Origin: Treponema sp.
Lineage (GTDB): Bacteria; Spirochaetota; Spirochaetia; Treponematales; Treponemataceae
Assembly: GCA_017613485.1 (NCBI GenBank)
Contig: JAGADS010000343.1
Location: forward strand, 1-22,292
Reading direction: 5' to 3'
DNA length: 22,292 nt
The translations under genes and the position numbers were made by a program. Shown here piece after piece: positions 15,018 to 22,292 of this stretch (the first letter of the stretch is position 1; each line of letters starts with the position of its first letter). The notes under the pieces were generated by a model. It had not been told where the DNA came from and did no database searches. It was given only the letters and a program-made list of their open reading frames with translations.

Positions 15018-15160
15018 TTTTGAAAAATGGTATCTTCTATCCTTTGAAAAATGACAAAAAACAGGTTGAAAATCCCTTGAAAAATGACAAAATCTAGTTA
15101 CAAATCCTTTGAAAATTGACAAAAATAAGGTTAAAAATCCCTTGAAAAATGACAAAAACA
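15018..15160 (+). repeat. 33-bp tandem repeat array, about 4.5 units
   Basis: Units at 15041-15073, 15074-15105, 15106-15138 and from 15139, with a degenerate partial unit at 15018-15040. Lengths are 33, 32 and 33. The shared core is CCYTTGAAAAATGACAAAA followed by a variable A/T-rich half. TTGAAA recurs at 15044, 15077, 15109 and 15142, and the last one is the -35 box of the next promoter. Not a CRISPR: units are contiguous, with no spacers. Confidence 0.9.
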
Positions 15161-15170
15161 GTAATATACT
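15142..15170 (+). promoter_or_regulatory. Promoter of the DUF4143 ATPase gene, within the last repeat
   Basis: TTGAAA (15142-15147), an exact 17-base spacer and TATACT (15165-15170). Transcription should start near 15177, on the GAAGG Shine-Dalgarno (15177-15181), so the leader is very short. Confidence 0.75.
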
Positions 15171-15189
15171 GTTGGCGAAGGTATAGAAT

Positions 15190-16590
15190 ATGCTCAAAAG
15201 GGATATTATCCAGGAACTTATTGATTGGAAAAACAGGCCTCATCATCCGCTTGTTGTCCGTGGTTTGCGGCAGATTGGGAAGACATTTATTGTAAGGCAA
15301 TTTGCTGAAGCGAACTATGAGAATGTGATTTATCTTGATTTTAGAGCTAATGTTGCTGTTCACAGTGCCTTTGAAAGTAATTTTGACGTTGAGCAGATGA
15401 TTCTCTCGATTACTGCTGTTGAAAATGGTGTGCATTTTGTTCCTGGCAGGACAATTCTTATTCTTGATGAAATCCAGGACTGTGCAAATGCCCGCAGTTC
15501 CCTAAAATACTGGGATTTGGACGGAAGATTTGATGTAATCTGTACAGGAAGTTTTCTCGGGGTAAAAGGTTTCAGGACACCATATTCACGCGGCATATCT
15601 GTAGGGTACGAGGAGCAGCTTACAATGTATCCTTTGACTTTCAGGGAATTTCTTATGAACGTCGGAATGAATGATTCTGTTCTTGAATATGTTCAAAAAT
15701 CGATGCATGATAAAAAAAAGATAGAGGAAACAATTCATCAAAGGATGAGGTCGCTTTATCTGCAGTATCTTATCGTAGGTGGAATGCCTGAGGCGGTTAA
15801 TGCTTTTCTATCTAGTCATGATTTAAATACTGTCAGAAGAATCCAGCAGGAAATTCTAAGTTCCATAAAGGATGATTTTGGACGGTATAAGATGCCGGGT
15901 GGGGAAGACAGGATAAATGAGGTTCTAAAACTCCGTGCGGAAGCCTGCTTAAATTCTCTGCCGGCACAGCTTTCAAAAGAATATAAAAAATTTCAATACA
16001 GCCTTGTTGATGTAAAGGGACATTCTCCAGAAAAAGCGGATGGTCTGCAATATCTTGAGGATGTTGGATTGATTGTAAAATCTTACAACACAAATCAGAT
16101 TGCATATCCGTTGGAGGGAGAGAAAATACCCACAGAGTTCAAGGTGTTTTTCATAGACACAGGACTTCTTGTCTCTCAGCTGGGAGAGGATACTGCCGCA
16201 AAAATTCTTAATGGAGAGATAAGTGCTTACAAAGGTGCAATCGCTGAAAACATGGTTGCATCTTCTTTTGCAAAAGAAAACCGCAGATTATATTATTTCC
16301 ATGCACCAAGCGGCTCCCCTGAATTGGATTTTCTTTTTGAGGAAAACGGCTCAGTTACGATTGTAGAATGCAAGGCTACCAATAACAGGGCTACAAGCAT
16401 GAAATTTGTATTGGCAAATCCACAAAAATATGGAAGCCATAGGGCCGTTAAAATTGCAGATACAAACATTGGCGGCGGAAACGGTTTTGAAATATACCCG
16501 CTTTACTATCTCGGTTTTTTACCGCAAAGACCAAGACACAATATAATATCTGTTCCTGATGTAAAAGACCTTATGCCTCCTTCAACATAA
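15190..16590 (+). CDS. AAA-type ATPase with DUF4143 domain
   Basis: A 466-residue protein of the common AAA_14/DUF4143 family. The Walker A variant is RGLRQIGKTF (K31, T32) and Walker B is ILILDEIQD (D93, E94), followed by the sensor-like CTGSFLG at 118-124. The C-terminal domain (about 200-466) carries a nuclease-like pattern: KGAIAENMVASSF (E353), SPELDFLFE (D380) and VECKATNNR (E393, K395), reminiscent of PD-(D/E)XK enzymes. The family is abundant in gut and rumen bacteria with no settled function; defence, toxin and transposition-helper roles have been proposed. The gene stands alone downstream of the unusual repeat array that supplies its promoter. It appears intact. Confidence 0.9.
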   Translation: MLKRDIIQELIDWKNRPHHPLVVRGLRQIGKTFIVRQFAEANYENVIYLDFRANVAVHSAFESNFDVEQMILSITAVENGVHFVPGRTILILDEIQDCANARSSLKYWDLDGRFDVICTGSFLGVKGFRTPYSRGISVGYEEQLTMYPLTFREFLMNVGMNDSVLEYVQKSMHDKKKIEETIHQRMRSLYLQYLIVGGMPEAVNAFLSSHDLNTVRRIQQEILSSIKDDFGRYKMPGGEDRINEVLKLRAEACLNSLPAQLSKEYKKFQYSLVDVKGHSPEKADGLQYLEDVGLIVKSYNTNQIAYPLEGEKIPTEFKVFFIDTGLLVSQLGEDTAAKILNGEISAYKGAIAENMVASSFAKENRRLYYFHAPSGSPELDFLFEENGSVTIVECKATNNRATSMKFVLANPQKYGSHRAVKIADTNIGGGNGFEIYPLYYLGFLPQRPRHNIISVPDVKDLMPPST

Positions 16591-16699
16591 AAAAAGAAGA
16601 TATCTGCTGAAAAGCAATTTTATCCAATTATTTCTTTTTGTTTCAGTGTAGACTTCTGGCATAAAACAAGGGCTGCACAATGCGGCAAAAGGAGTTTAT

Positions 16700-17089
16700 A
16701 TGGAAAACGAAGTTTTTGAGAAATTCAACGGTGGAAAACTGAGCCTGCCTGGAAAGACGGTTTTGTTCAGAGAGATTGCATGGTCAAAGCATCCGACTTT
16801 CGAGGGAGTTGAACTCAAGCACATCATTACTTCAAAAGACACTGGCGGTGAGTTCAGCTTTCATCTTGTGCGGATTGCCCCGAATAAAAGCATCGGGAAT
16901 CACGTTCACGAAAAACAGCTTGAAACCCACGAGGTGATTGCAGGTGATGGTGTGTGCATCAATGACGGTGCGGAAATAAAATACGAGACTGGTGTTATCT
17001 CCATCATGCAGGTAAATGTTCCTCATCAGGTTAATGCAGGTAAGGATGGACTTTATCTCTTTGCAAAATTTTTCCCTGCCTTGTGCTAG
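16700..17089 (+). CDS. Small cupin-domain protein
   Basis: A 129-residue single-domain cupin. Cupin motif 1 is visible as IGNHVHEKQLETHEVIAGDG (metal-ligand candidates H73, H75 and E80) and motif 2 as MQVNVPHQVNAG (third histidine in PHQ). Such proteins bind a metal and act as sugar or amino-acid-derivative isomerases, dioxygenases or sensors; the reaction cannot be assigned. AAAGGAG lies seven bases before the ATG. It ends facing the AraC regulator, whose sensor domain is also cupin-like, but they are convergent and need not be linked. The 109 bases before it hold no gene. Confidence 0.82.
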   Translation: MENEVFEKFNGGKLSLPGKTVLFREIAWSKHPTFEGVELKHIITSKDTGGEFSFHLVRIAPNKSIGNHVHEKQLETHEVIAGDGVCINDGAEIKYETGVISIMQVNVPHQVNAGKDGLYLFAKFFPALC

Positions 17090-17116
17090 ACAAAATCATA
17101 TTAAAGCCCCTTCTTT

Positions 17117-17250
17117 AAGGGAACCTCGAAAAACTTCAGTTTTTCGAGGTAACTCTGAAAACGCGACGTTTAAAAGCCCGTAATTTCGGGCTTTTAAACT
17201 CGACAGGCATTCGAAAAAGTCATTGAAAATGAGTTTTTCGAGATGCCCTT
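17117..17250. repeat. 134-bp nested palindrome with three hairpins
   Basis: Lies between the convergent cupin and AraC genes. Hairpin 1 (17123-17150): 12-bp perfect stem, TTCA loop. Hairpin 2 (17168-17199): 13-bp perfect stem, six-base loop. Hairpin 3 (17206-17247): about 20-bp imperfect stem. The whole element is also an inverted repeat: its outer 19 bases match at 17 positions, and its centre coincides with that of hairpin 2. No T-run follows any stem except the T-tracts inside them. It resembles a REP/BIME-like or MITE-like unit and may end transcription from both sides. Confidence 0.85.
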
Positions 17251-17875
17251 AACTCTGTGTTTCGGGAGGGGTGACTGCGGACTTGTATTCCTTTGGGGTG
17301 AGTCCAACAATTTTTTGAAAGCATCTGTCCAAGTGACTCTGGTCGCAAAAACCTGCGTCGTAACTTACATCACAAACGCTCTTTTCTTCCTCCAAAAGTT
17401 TCTGAGCCATGCGTACCTTGCATTGAATCTGAAATTGATGCGGTGTAAGGCCAAAGGCTTTTTTAAATTTACGGATCATGTGATATGGACTGATGTTTGA
17501 ATCCCTGGACATTTCTTCTATAAAATAGATGTTTTCCGGTGAATCCAAGATGCTGTCCTTTAGTTCCACAAGATGCGGCTCCTGGGTACCTGTATCATCT
17601 GATTCTGGAATGAGTATGCAGGTTACGAGCATGGAATATCCTTTTTCATCCATCGGCTTGATTTCGTGAACGATATTTGGAGGAATCGAAAACTCGTCGC
17701 CACTTTTGTAAACATGAGATTTCCCTTCCATGATGATGCATACTTCACCGTCCTCGACACATCCTAAGACAATGTGTCCTGTGTGAGTGTGGGGCGGATA
17801 TGCCTTTGTCCAGTTCTTGTAGTGGACACATTCAATCTCGTCATTTTTCTTTTGATAGGAAATCTCATTAGTCAT
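17249..17875 (-). CDS. AraC-family regulator with cupin-like sensor domain
   Basis: A 208-residue protein, shorter than classical AraC. Residues 15-85 form a cupin-like ligand domain (HTHTGHIVLGCVEDGEV, then GDEFSIPPNIVHEIKP). The C-terminal 100 residues hold the double helix-turn-helix: ISPYHMIRKFKKAFGLTPHQF for helix set one and CDVSYDAGFCDQSHLDRCF with GLTPKEY for set two. It is divergent from the alcohol dehydrogenase, with 87 bases between the two starts, so that gene is the most likely target. The ligand is unknown. Its last two bases overlap the 134-bp palindrome. The ribosome-binding site is weak. Confidence 0.88.
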   Translation of the reverse strand: MTNEISYQKKNDEIECVHYKNWTKAYPPHTHTGHIVLGCVEDGEVCIIMEGKSHVYKSGDEFSIPPNIVHEIKPMDEKGYSMLVTCILIPESDDTGTQEPHLVELKDSILDSPENIYFIEEMSRDSNISPYHMIRKFKKAFGLTPHQFQIQCKVRMAQKLLEEEKSVCDVSYDAGFCDQSHLDRCFQKIVGLTPKEYKSAVTPPETQS

Positions 17876-17906
17876 TGTAATGAGTCTATCATTCTTTCTC
17901 TTTCTA

Positions 17907-17915
17907 TGCTATACT
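17907..17915 (+). promoter_or_regulatory. Extended -10 promoter of the alcohol dehydrogenase gene
   Basis: TGC followed by TATACT (17910-17915), predicted start near 17922 and a leader of about 41 bases. The -35 position is poor, as expected of a promoter that may need the divergent AraC protein. Confidence 0.5.
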
Positions 17916-17962
17916 TTTTTAATAACTGTGATTTTGTTTATAGAACATAGGAGGTGATGTTT

Positions 17963-19141
17963 ATGTTTGGCTTCAGGTATTTTACACCCACTAAAGTTGT
18001 GTTCGGAAAGAACTCGGAGGAAAAGGTAGCGGAACTCATTCAGGAGTTTGGCGGTAAAAAGATTTTAATTCACTACGGGGGAGGAAGCGTAATTCGTTCT
18101 GGCCTCATGCAGCGTGTTACAGAAAAGCTTGATGCTGCTGGAATCTCTTATGTCATGCTTGGCGGTGCCGTTCCAAATCCACACTTAAGTCTTGTTTACG
18201 AGGGAATTGAACTCTGCAAAAAAGAGAAAATTGATTTTATTCTGGCAGTTGGTGGTGGAAGTGCGATCGATTCAGCAAAGGCCATCGGTTACGGTGTTAG
18301 GAACGAGGGTGATGTCTGGGATTTTTACGATTACAAGAGAAAAGCAAATGCATGTATGCCATTGGGTGTTATCCTGACTCTTGCGGCAACAGGAAGTGAG
18401 ATGAGTGACTCGTCTGTCATCACAAAGGAAGAAGGTCTTGTTAAGCGCGGTTATTCAAGCGATTATTGTCGTCCACGTTTTGCAATTCTGAACCCCGAGC
18501 TTACGATGACGCTTCCTGACTATCAGACTGCATGCGGATGCACGGACATCATGATGCACACGATGGAGCGTTATTTTACAAACGGCGGAAACATGGAGAT
18601 CACCGATTCCATGGCAGAGGCACTTTTACGAACGGTAAAAAAGAATGCTCTGATTCTTGCAAAAGACCCGAAGAACTATGATGCAAGGGCAGAGGTCATG
18701 TGGGCAGGAAGCCTTTCTCACAACGGGCTCACTGGATGCGGAAACGACGGCGGCGACAGGATGACACACAAGCTTGAGCATGAGCTGGGAGGCCTTTATG
18801 ATGTTGCCCACGGTGCAGGTCTTGCGGCCATCTGGGGAAGCTGGGCACGCTATGTTTACAGGAACTGTCTTCCAAGGTTCAAGCGTTATGCCCTGAATGT
18901 CATGGGTGTTGAAGATTCTGGAAGCGATGAGGAAATCGCACTCAAGGGAATTGAGGCAATGGAGGATTTCTACCGTGAAATCAAGATGCCTACAAATCTC
19001 CGCGAGCTTGGGGTAAATGCAACGGAAGAAGACCTTAGGCTTATGGCACACAAATGTGCTGTAGGAGTAAACGGCGGAAAGGGCTCAGCAAGATTCCTAA
19101 AAGAAGATGACATGCTTGCAATTTATTCTATGAGTAAATAG
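17963..19141 (+). CDS. Iron-dependent (group III) alcohol dehydrogenase, butanol dehydrogenase-like
   Basis: A 392-residue NAD(P)H-dependent dehydrogenase that reduces aldehydes to alcohols at the end of fermentation or in detoxification. The N-terminus has FTPTKVVFGKNSEE, the nucleotide-binding motif is GGGSAIDSAKA from residue 97, and metal ligands D195, H199, H269 and H283 sit in GCTDIMMHTMERYF, DRMTHKLEHELGG and DVAHGAGLAA, as in YqhD and butanol dehydrogenases. The C-terminal helical domain is complete. The start is taken at 17963 because AGGAGGTG (17949-17956) is six bases upstream; the ATG at 17957 directly abuts it. Probably controlled by the divergent AraC regulator. Confidence 0.94.
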   Translation: MFGFRYFTPTKVVFGKNSEEKVAELIQEFGGKKILIHYGGGSVIRSGLMQRVTEKLDAAGISYVMLGGAVPNPHLSLVYEGIELCKKEKIDFILAVGGGSAIDSAKAIGYGVRNEGDVWDFYDYKRKANACMPLGVILTLAATGSEMSDSSVITKEEGLVKRGYSSDYCRPRFAILNPELTMTLPDYQTACGCTDIMMHTMERYFTNGGNMEITDSMAEALLRTVKKNALILAKDPKNYDARAEVMWAGSLSHNGLTGCGNDGGDRMTHKLEHELGGLYDVAHGAGLAAIWGSWARYVYRNCLPRFKRYALNVMGVEDSGSDEEIALKGIEAMEDFYREIKMPTNLRELGVNATEEDLRLMAHKCAVGVNGGKGSARFLKEDDMLAIYSMSK

Positions 19142-19180
19142 GAATTTGTGTTACAGTGGTTTTAGATAAAGAGGTTTTAT

Positions 19181-20167
19181 ATGAAGAATAAAAGGATTTT
19201 TATGGCATTGATTTCTGCCGTGATGATTTTCAGCACACAGGTTTTTGCAGATGACGGTTCAGAGGAGAAATCCCCGTTTGCATTAAAGCTCACAACTGAT
19301 TTTGCATATTATCCGAAGTCAGATGCCATACCTGGTGGAACACACTTTGCTCCGATTACTGGAATATACAGCGGTGTCGAGGCACGTACAACACTTAAGG
19401 CTACGTATAAGCTTGCTACTCCTTTAGGGGAAAACTGGCTTGTAAAAGGTGCCGATGTTGCATTCTCCGGTGGCCTTGAGTTAAGCCCTGTTTCAATAAG
19501 GCCAAAGCTAAGCATTGATTTTACGCCTGTGCCTTTCCTGATTTTCTCTGCAGGTACTTCTATCGGATGGGGCTGGAATATCGGAAGCATCGAGGGTCTC
19601 TGTGAGTTGAACACAGTAACTTATGACTATGACAAGCTTTCAACATTCAGTCATCCGTATTATGATTTCTGGGTGGGTGCTACATTCCAGTTTGATACAG
19701 GTGCAATCATCAAGGGTGACTGGACACATGTTGTTCTCCTTGCATCCTATACTGCAACCTACTCAGGTATTGCGGGGCTGGACGATTACAGTGTCTATGA
19801 ATGGCAGGCCAGCAAGGGTAAGGCTCGCGGTCTTTCATACGAGTTCCAGGGTGTGCTTGGTTACCAGATGCCTCTTCCGTTGAATCTTGCAGGTTTAATG
19901 TTCAAGACAAGCGGATACTATGACGGTTCTGTATATGGAAGCTTTGATGATACCTTTGACGGAGATTTCATGGAGATCTCAATCAGTCCTCTTGCAAGGT
20001 TCAAGTTTGGAGAAAAGGATGAGCTTACATGTCTGTTTGATTTTTCAAGCAGAAGAAGCTTTGAGTCTGAATATGAAAAGCCGGGTGAGTCATTGGCTAT
20101 AGATGTCACAGGTCGTGAATGGTTCTTTAAGCGTGTGGCATTGAGCTGGACACACAAGTTCATGTGA
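19181..20167 (+). CDS. Outer-membrane beta-barrel protein
   Basis: A 328-residue protein. Residues 1-23 are a signal peptide (VMIFSTQVFA before DDGSEE). The mature part is a series of amphipathic strands rich in aromatic and glycine residues (FLIFSAGTSIGWGWNIG, YYDFWVGATFQFDTG, YEFQGVLGYQMPLPL, VALSWTHKFM) with charged turns, consistent with a barrel of roughly 12-14 strands. I do not recognise a named family; treponemes have many lineage-specific barrels of this size. AAAGAGG precedes the ATG. It lies 39 bases after the dehydrogenase and may be cotranscribed, since no terminator is visible between them. The following cyclase has its own promoter. Confidence 0.8.
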   Translation: MKNKRIFMALISAVMIFSTQVFADDGSEEKSPFALKLTTDFAYYPKSDAIPGGTHFAPITGIYSGVEARTTLKATYKLATPLGENWLVKGADVAFSGGLELSPVSIRPKLSIDFTPVPFLIFSAGTSIGWGWNIGSIEGLCELNTVTYDYDKLSTFSHPYYDFWVGATFQFDTGAIIKGDWTHVVLLASYTATYSGIAGLDDYSVYEWQASKGKARGLSYEFQGVLGYQMPLPLNLAGLMFKTSGYYDGSVYGSFDDTFDGDFMEISISPLARFKFGEKDELTCLFDFSSRRSFESEYEKPGESLAIDVTGREWFFKRVALSWTHKFM

Positions 20168-20175
20168 AAAAAAAC

Positions 20176-20204
20176 TTGAAGAATCCTCTATATGCCTGTA
20201 TAAT
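20176..20204 (+). promoter_or_regulatory. Sigma-70-type promoter of the adenylate cyclase gene
   Basis: TTGAAG (20176-20181), an exact 17-base spacer and perfect TATAAT (20199-20204). Start predicted near 20211, leaving an 18-base leader with GGAGGA (20215-20220) before the GTG start. Confidence 0.8.
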
Positions 20205-20228
20205 AAAGGGATATGGAGGAAGCTTTCC

Positions 20229-22034
20229 GTGAAGATTAAACATCCAATCAGTCTCAAGCAGATTCTTCTTTTTTCGTTCTTGATTATCATGGTTCTGGGA
20301 GTTTCAACGGCTCTTGTTTCAACTCTTGTGCGCAGTGATGACAGAATCAAAGCGGAAGAAAACAATCTTGCACTTAATGGAAGAACGGCTCAGACGGTTC
20401 AGTCCGGTTTTGAGAATATTCAGAGTAACTCTTATGTCCTGTTTGAGGCTTTTGCGGCTGTCAGTGACTCAAATCAGAAAAAGGAGCTTGGAGAGGCATT
20501 TTTCCGCTCTAATCCAGATATATTGTTTGTCTCAAGTTCCGTGACAGATCTTCTTATGAATCCAGAGTACGAAAAATATGCAGCCGGAGTAAATGCATTT
20601 TTGAATACATCTGATCCTGCTTCTGTCCTTTCAAGTAAAACAGCGGATCAAAAGGTAAGGTATTTCAATGCGGCGGAGGTATTTGAATTTCCTGCCGTTA
20701 TCTTTATATATAAATACGGACCTTCAAATGCAGTAGAAAACGGTGTTGTCGGCATGAATGCGGCATCCCTTGCAGAACTGATGTCCACAGGTTCAAACAA
20801 TACAACTATTCTTATAGATGAAAATGCAAAGGTTCTGATTAACCCTGACTTCGGCTCAGCAAAAACTCTACGCGATGATTTGCTTCCAATTGTTCAGGAA
20901 CTGTTGAAAAACTCAATGGAAACAAATACCCAGCAGACTCTGGACGGAATATTTACCGCAGTACATCAGATAAAGGATGATCTTTTTGTTGTGACGACAA
21001 TTTCCGAAAAATCAGTTTATGCCGTAATCAACAGAACTACATGGAGAATTATCCTATTCTCTCTTGCAGTATTCTTTGCCGCAATCATACTCATCAGAAT
21101 TTTCAGTAACGGAATCACAAATCCAATCAAGGAACTGGTGGTTGCCTCCTCAAAGATTGAGCATGGTGAATTCGAGCTTGACATTGAGCCACGCACACAG
21201 GATGAAATCGGACTTTTGACTTCTTCATTCGTGCAGATGGGTAAAGGACTTGCCGAACGCGAGAAACTCATGGTGTCATTCAGCAAATTCACAAACAAGA
21301 CTATCGCCCAGAAAGCGGCCAGCGGTGAACTGACTCTTGGCGGTGAAAACAGGGATGCGACGATTTTCTTCTCCGACATACGCTCATTTACTGCAATGTC
21401 CGAGAAAATGCAGCCGAATGAGGTAGTTGAATTCCTTAATGCCTATATGACCCGCATGGTTGAATGTGTAAATCAGACTGGCGGTGTAGTAGACAAATAC
21501 ATTGGAGATGCAATCATGGCGGTATGGGGTGCTCCTGAATCAAGCGGAAGTGCAGCAGGTGATGCCCTGAATGCGGTTACTGCGGCCCTGATGATGCGTG
21601 ACTCTCTTGCTCAGTTCAACAGGGAGCGTGCAGGACGTGGACTTCCTCCGGTAAAAATCGGATGCGGTATCAACTCAGGGCCTGTGGTTGCGGGACAGAT
21701 CGGTTCTGAGGAAAGGATGGAATACACGGTTATTGGAGATGCCGTAAACCTTGCAAGCCGAACCGAGGCACTCAACAAGCCTTTTGCAACCGATGTCCTG
21801 ATTACAGAAAACACGTGGAAGCTCATAAAGGATAAAATAATTGTAGAACAAATGCCTGGCGTTCATGTAAAGGGCAAGACAGATGCAATAAAGATGTTTG
21901 CCGTAATCAATCTTGCAGGAAGAGAAGGTCCAAAGTCTATTGAGGAAGTTAGGTCTATTATTGGAACCGTTGCACCGGATTTAACCAAGGTAAATACTGA
22001 TGATGAAGAAAAGAAGTACAACATACAGGCTTAA
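20229..22034 (+). CDS. Membrane class III adenylate cyclase with sensor and HAMP domains
   Basis: A 601-residue receptor cyclase. TM1 (about 12-33), an extracytoplasmic sensor of about 235 residues of Cache-like type, TM2 (about 270-292), HAMP (about 293-345) and the catalytic domain (about 375-560). The two metal-binding aspartates are D383 in FFSDIRSF and D427 in KYIGDAIMAVWG, 44 residues apart as in the family. The EYTVIGDAVNLASR block supplies the adenine-contact and Asn/Arg transition-state residues, so cyclic AMP is the expected product. The start is GTG with GGAGGA at good distance. A perfect promoter precedes it. The last 35 bases overlap the FecR-like gene, implying coupled translation. 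Confidence 0.94.
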   Translation: MKIKHPISLKQILLFSFLIIMVLGVSTALVSTLVRSDDRIKAEENNLALNGRTAQTVQSGFENIQSNSYVLFEAFAAVSDSNQKKELGEAFFRSNPDILFVSSSVTDLLMNPEYEKYAAGVNAFLNTSDPASVLSSKTADQKVRYFNAAEVFEFPAVIFIYKYGPSNAVENGVVGMNAASLAELMSTGSNNTTILIDENAKVLINPDFGSAKTLRDDLLPIVQELLKNSMETNTQQTLDGIFTAVHQIKDDLFVVTTISEKSVYAVINRTTWRIILFSLAVFFAAIILIRIFSNGITNPIKELVVASSKIEHGEFELDIEPRTQDEIGLLTSSFVQMGKGLAEREKLMVSFSKFTNKTIAQKAASGELTLGGENRDATIFFSDIRSFTAMSEKMQPNEVVEFLNAYMTRMVECVNQTGGVVDKYIGDAIMAVWGAPESSGSAAGDALNAVTAALMMRDSLAQFNRERAGRGLPPVKIGCGINSGPVVAGQIGSEERMEYTVIGDAVNLASRTEALNKPFATDVLITENTWKLIKDKIIVEQMPGVHVKGKTDAIKMFAVINLAGREGPKSIEEVRSIIGTVAPDLTKVNTDDEEKKYNIQA

Positions 22035-22292
22035 TGCCGTTGATTATAGCATTTTCATTGTTTGCTCTATTGCCGCTGCTGTAATGCTTTATTTCTTTTA
22101 TCGTGACATGAATTCGTTTACGATAAAGCAGGCAGAGGATCCAATTGCAAAGATTTATTTTAAGAAAAACACTGCCCAGAGAAAGTTCATAGACAGCGAC
22201 ATCTGGGAAGTGCTTACGAATTCGAGCGATGTGTACGACGGAGACCGAATCAGGACATCCAACAATTCGGAGGCATACACTGAATTTGCGGA
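22000..22292 (+). CDS. FecR-domain-like membrane protein, N-terminal part
   Basis: A frame open from two ATGs (22000 and 22003) inside the cyclase gene to the window edge, 97 codons. A basic start (KKRSTTYRLNAVDY) is followed by one transmembrane helix (about 15-35, FIVCSIAAAVMLYFFY) and then a soluble segment with WEVLTNSSDVYDGDRIRT and SEAYTEFA, the pattern of FecR-type domains seen in spirochaetal and other surface proteins. The gene continues beyond the window. Cyclase and FecR genes side by side suggest a signalling unit; the partner function is unknown. Confidence 0.75.
   Translation, partial: MMKKRSTTYRLNAVDYSIFIVCSIAAAVMLYFFYRDMNSFTIKQAEDPIAKIYFKKNTAQRKFIDSDIWEVLTNSSDVYDGDRIRTSNNSEAYTEFA

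Noticed and set aside
15018..15160. CRISPR-like array
   Set aside because: Repeats are contiguous with no unique spacers, there are no cas genes, and the units diverge from each other.
14979..15197. N-terminal extension of the SGNH hydrolase by 73 codons
   Set aside because: The extension is the tandem repeat read in antisense (low-complexity FKGF/CHFS repeats). The ATG at 14978 has a proper AGGAG.
17095..17121. Short TTAAAG/CTTTAA hairpin after the cupin gene as a separate terminator
   Set aside because: Only 6 bp and no T-tract. It is adjacent to the 134-bp element, which is the stronger candidate for ending transcription.

Overview
The window looks like the chromosome of a host-associated spirochaete, most likely a Treponema. 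That rests on resemblance only: a class III adenylate cyclase followed by a FecR-like gene, an exported FGE/SUMF1-fold protein that begins GGSKEK after its signal peptide, and a beta-barrel outer-membrane protein. No rRNA or tRNA gene was seen. The left 9 kb and the 11.9-12.3 kb zone are A+T-rich accessory DNA. The right part is ordinary chromosome interrupted by a few odd repeats. No gene-free stretch exceeds 300 bp unless the relic at 11.9-12.3 kb is counted as empty.

Region 1 (1-9111) stacks toxin-antitoxin and restriction modules. It holds the end of a VapB-like antitoxin with VapC; an XRE regulator divergent from a type I restriction-modification operon hsdM-hsdS-hsdR; a decayed minus-strand DUF3990 / 81-aa / DUF3791 cassette; and a second DUF3990 gene with its partner on the plus strand. 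Much of it is damaged. hsdR has a one-base frameshift inside its nuclease domain, DUF3791 has a one-base frameshift, one DUF3990 gene is cut to 56 codons, and the partner of the other appears to have lost a C-terminal DNA-binding domain. The restriction locus lies between two oppositely oriented copies of a roughly 33-bp palindromic sequence. Its XRE-hsdM intergenic region carries two copies of a 41-42 bp repeat that are probable operators.

Region 2 (9069-12967) has an exported FGE-fold protein, a MATE exporter, a small membrane PH-like protein, a vapBC relic between perfect 40-bp direct repeats, and an exported YbjN-like protein with a clear promoter and terminator.

Region 3 (12978-17875) has a minus-strand SGNH hydrolase-acyltransferase operon; a DUF4143 ATPase whose promoter sits at the end of a 33-bp tandem array carrying a -35 box in every unit; a cupin; a 134-bp nested three-hairpin palindrome; and an AraC regulator with a cupin-like sensor.

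Region 4 (17954-22292) has an iron-dependent alcohol dehydrogenase, a beta-barrel protein, a membrane adenylate cyclase and the start of an overlapping FecR-like gene.

The most unusual items are the -35 repeat array, the 134-bp palindrome, the 40-bp repeats around the vapBC relic, the flanking repeats of the restriction locus, and the two divergent DUF3990 genes with apparently leaderless promoters.
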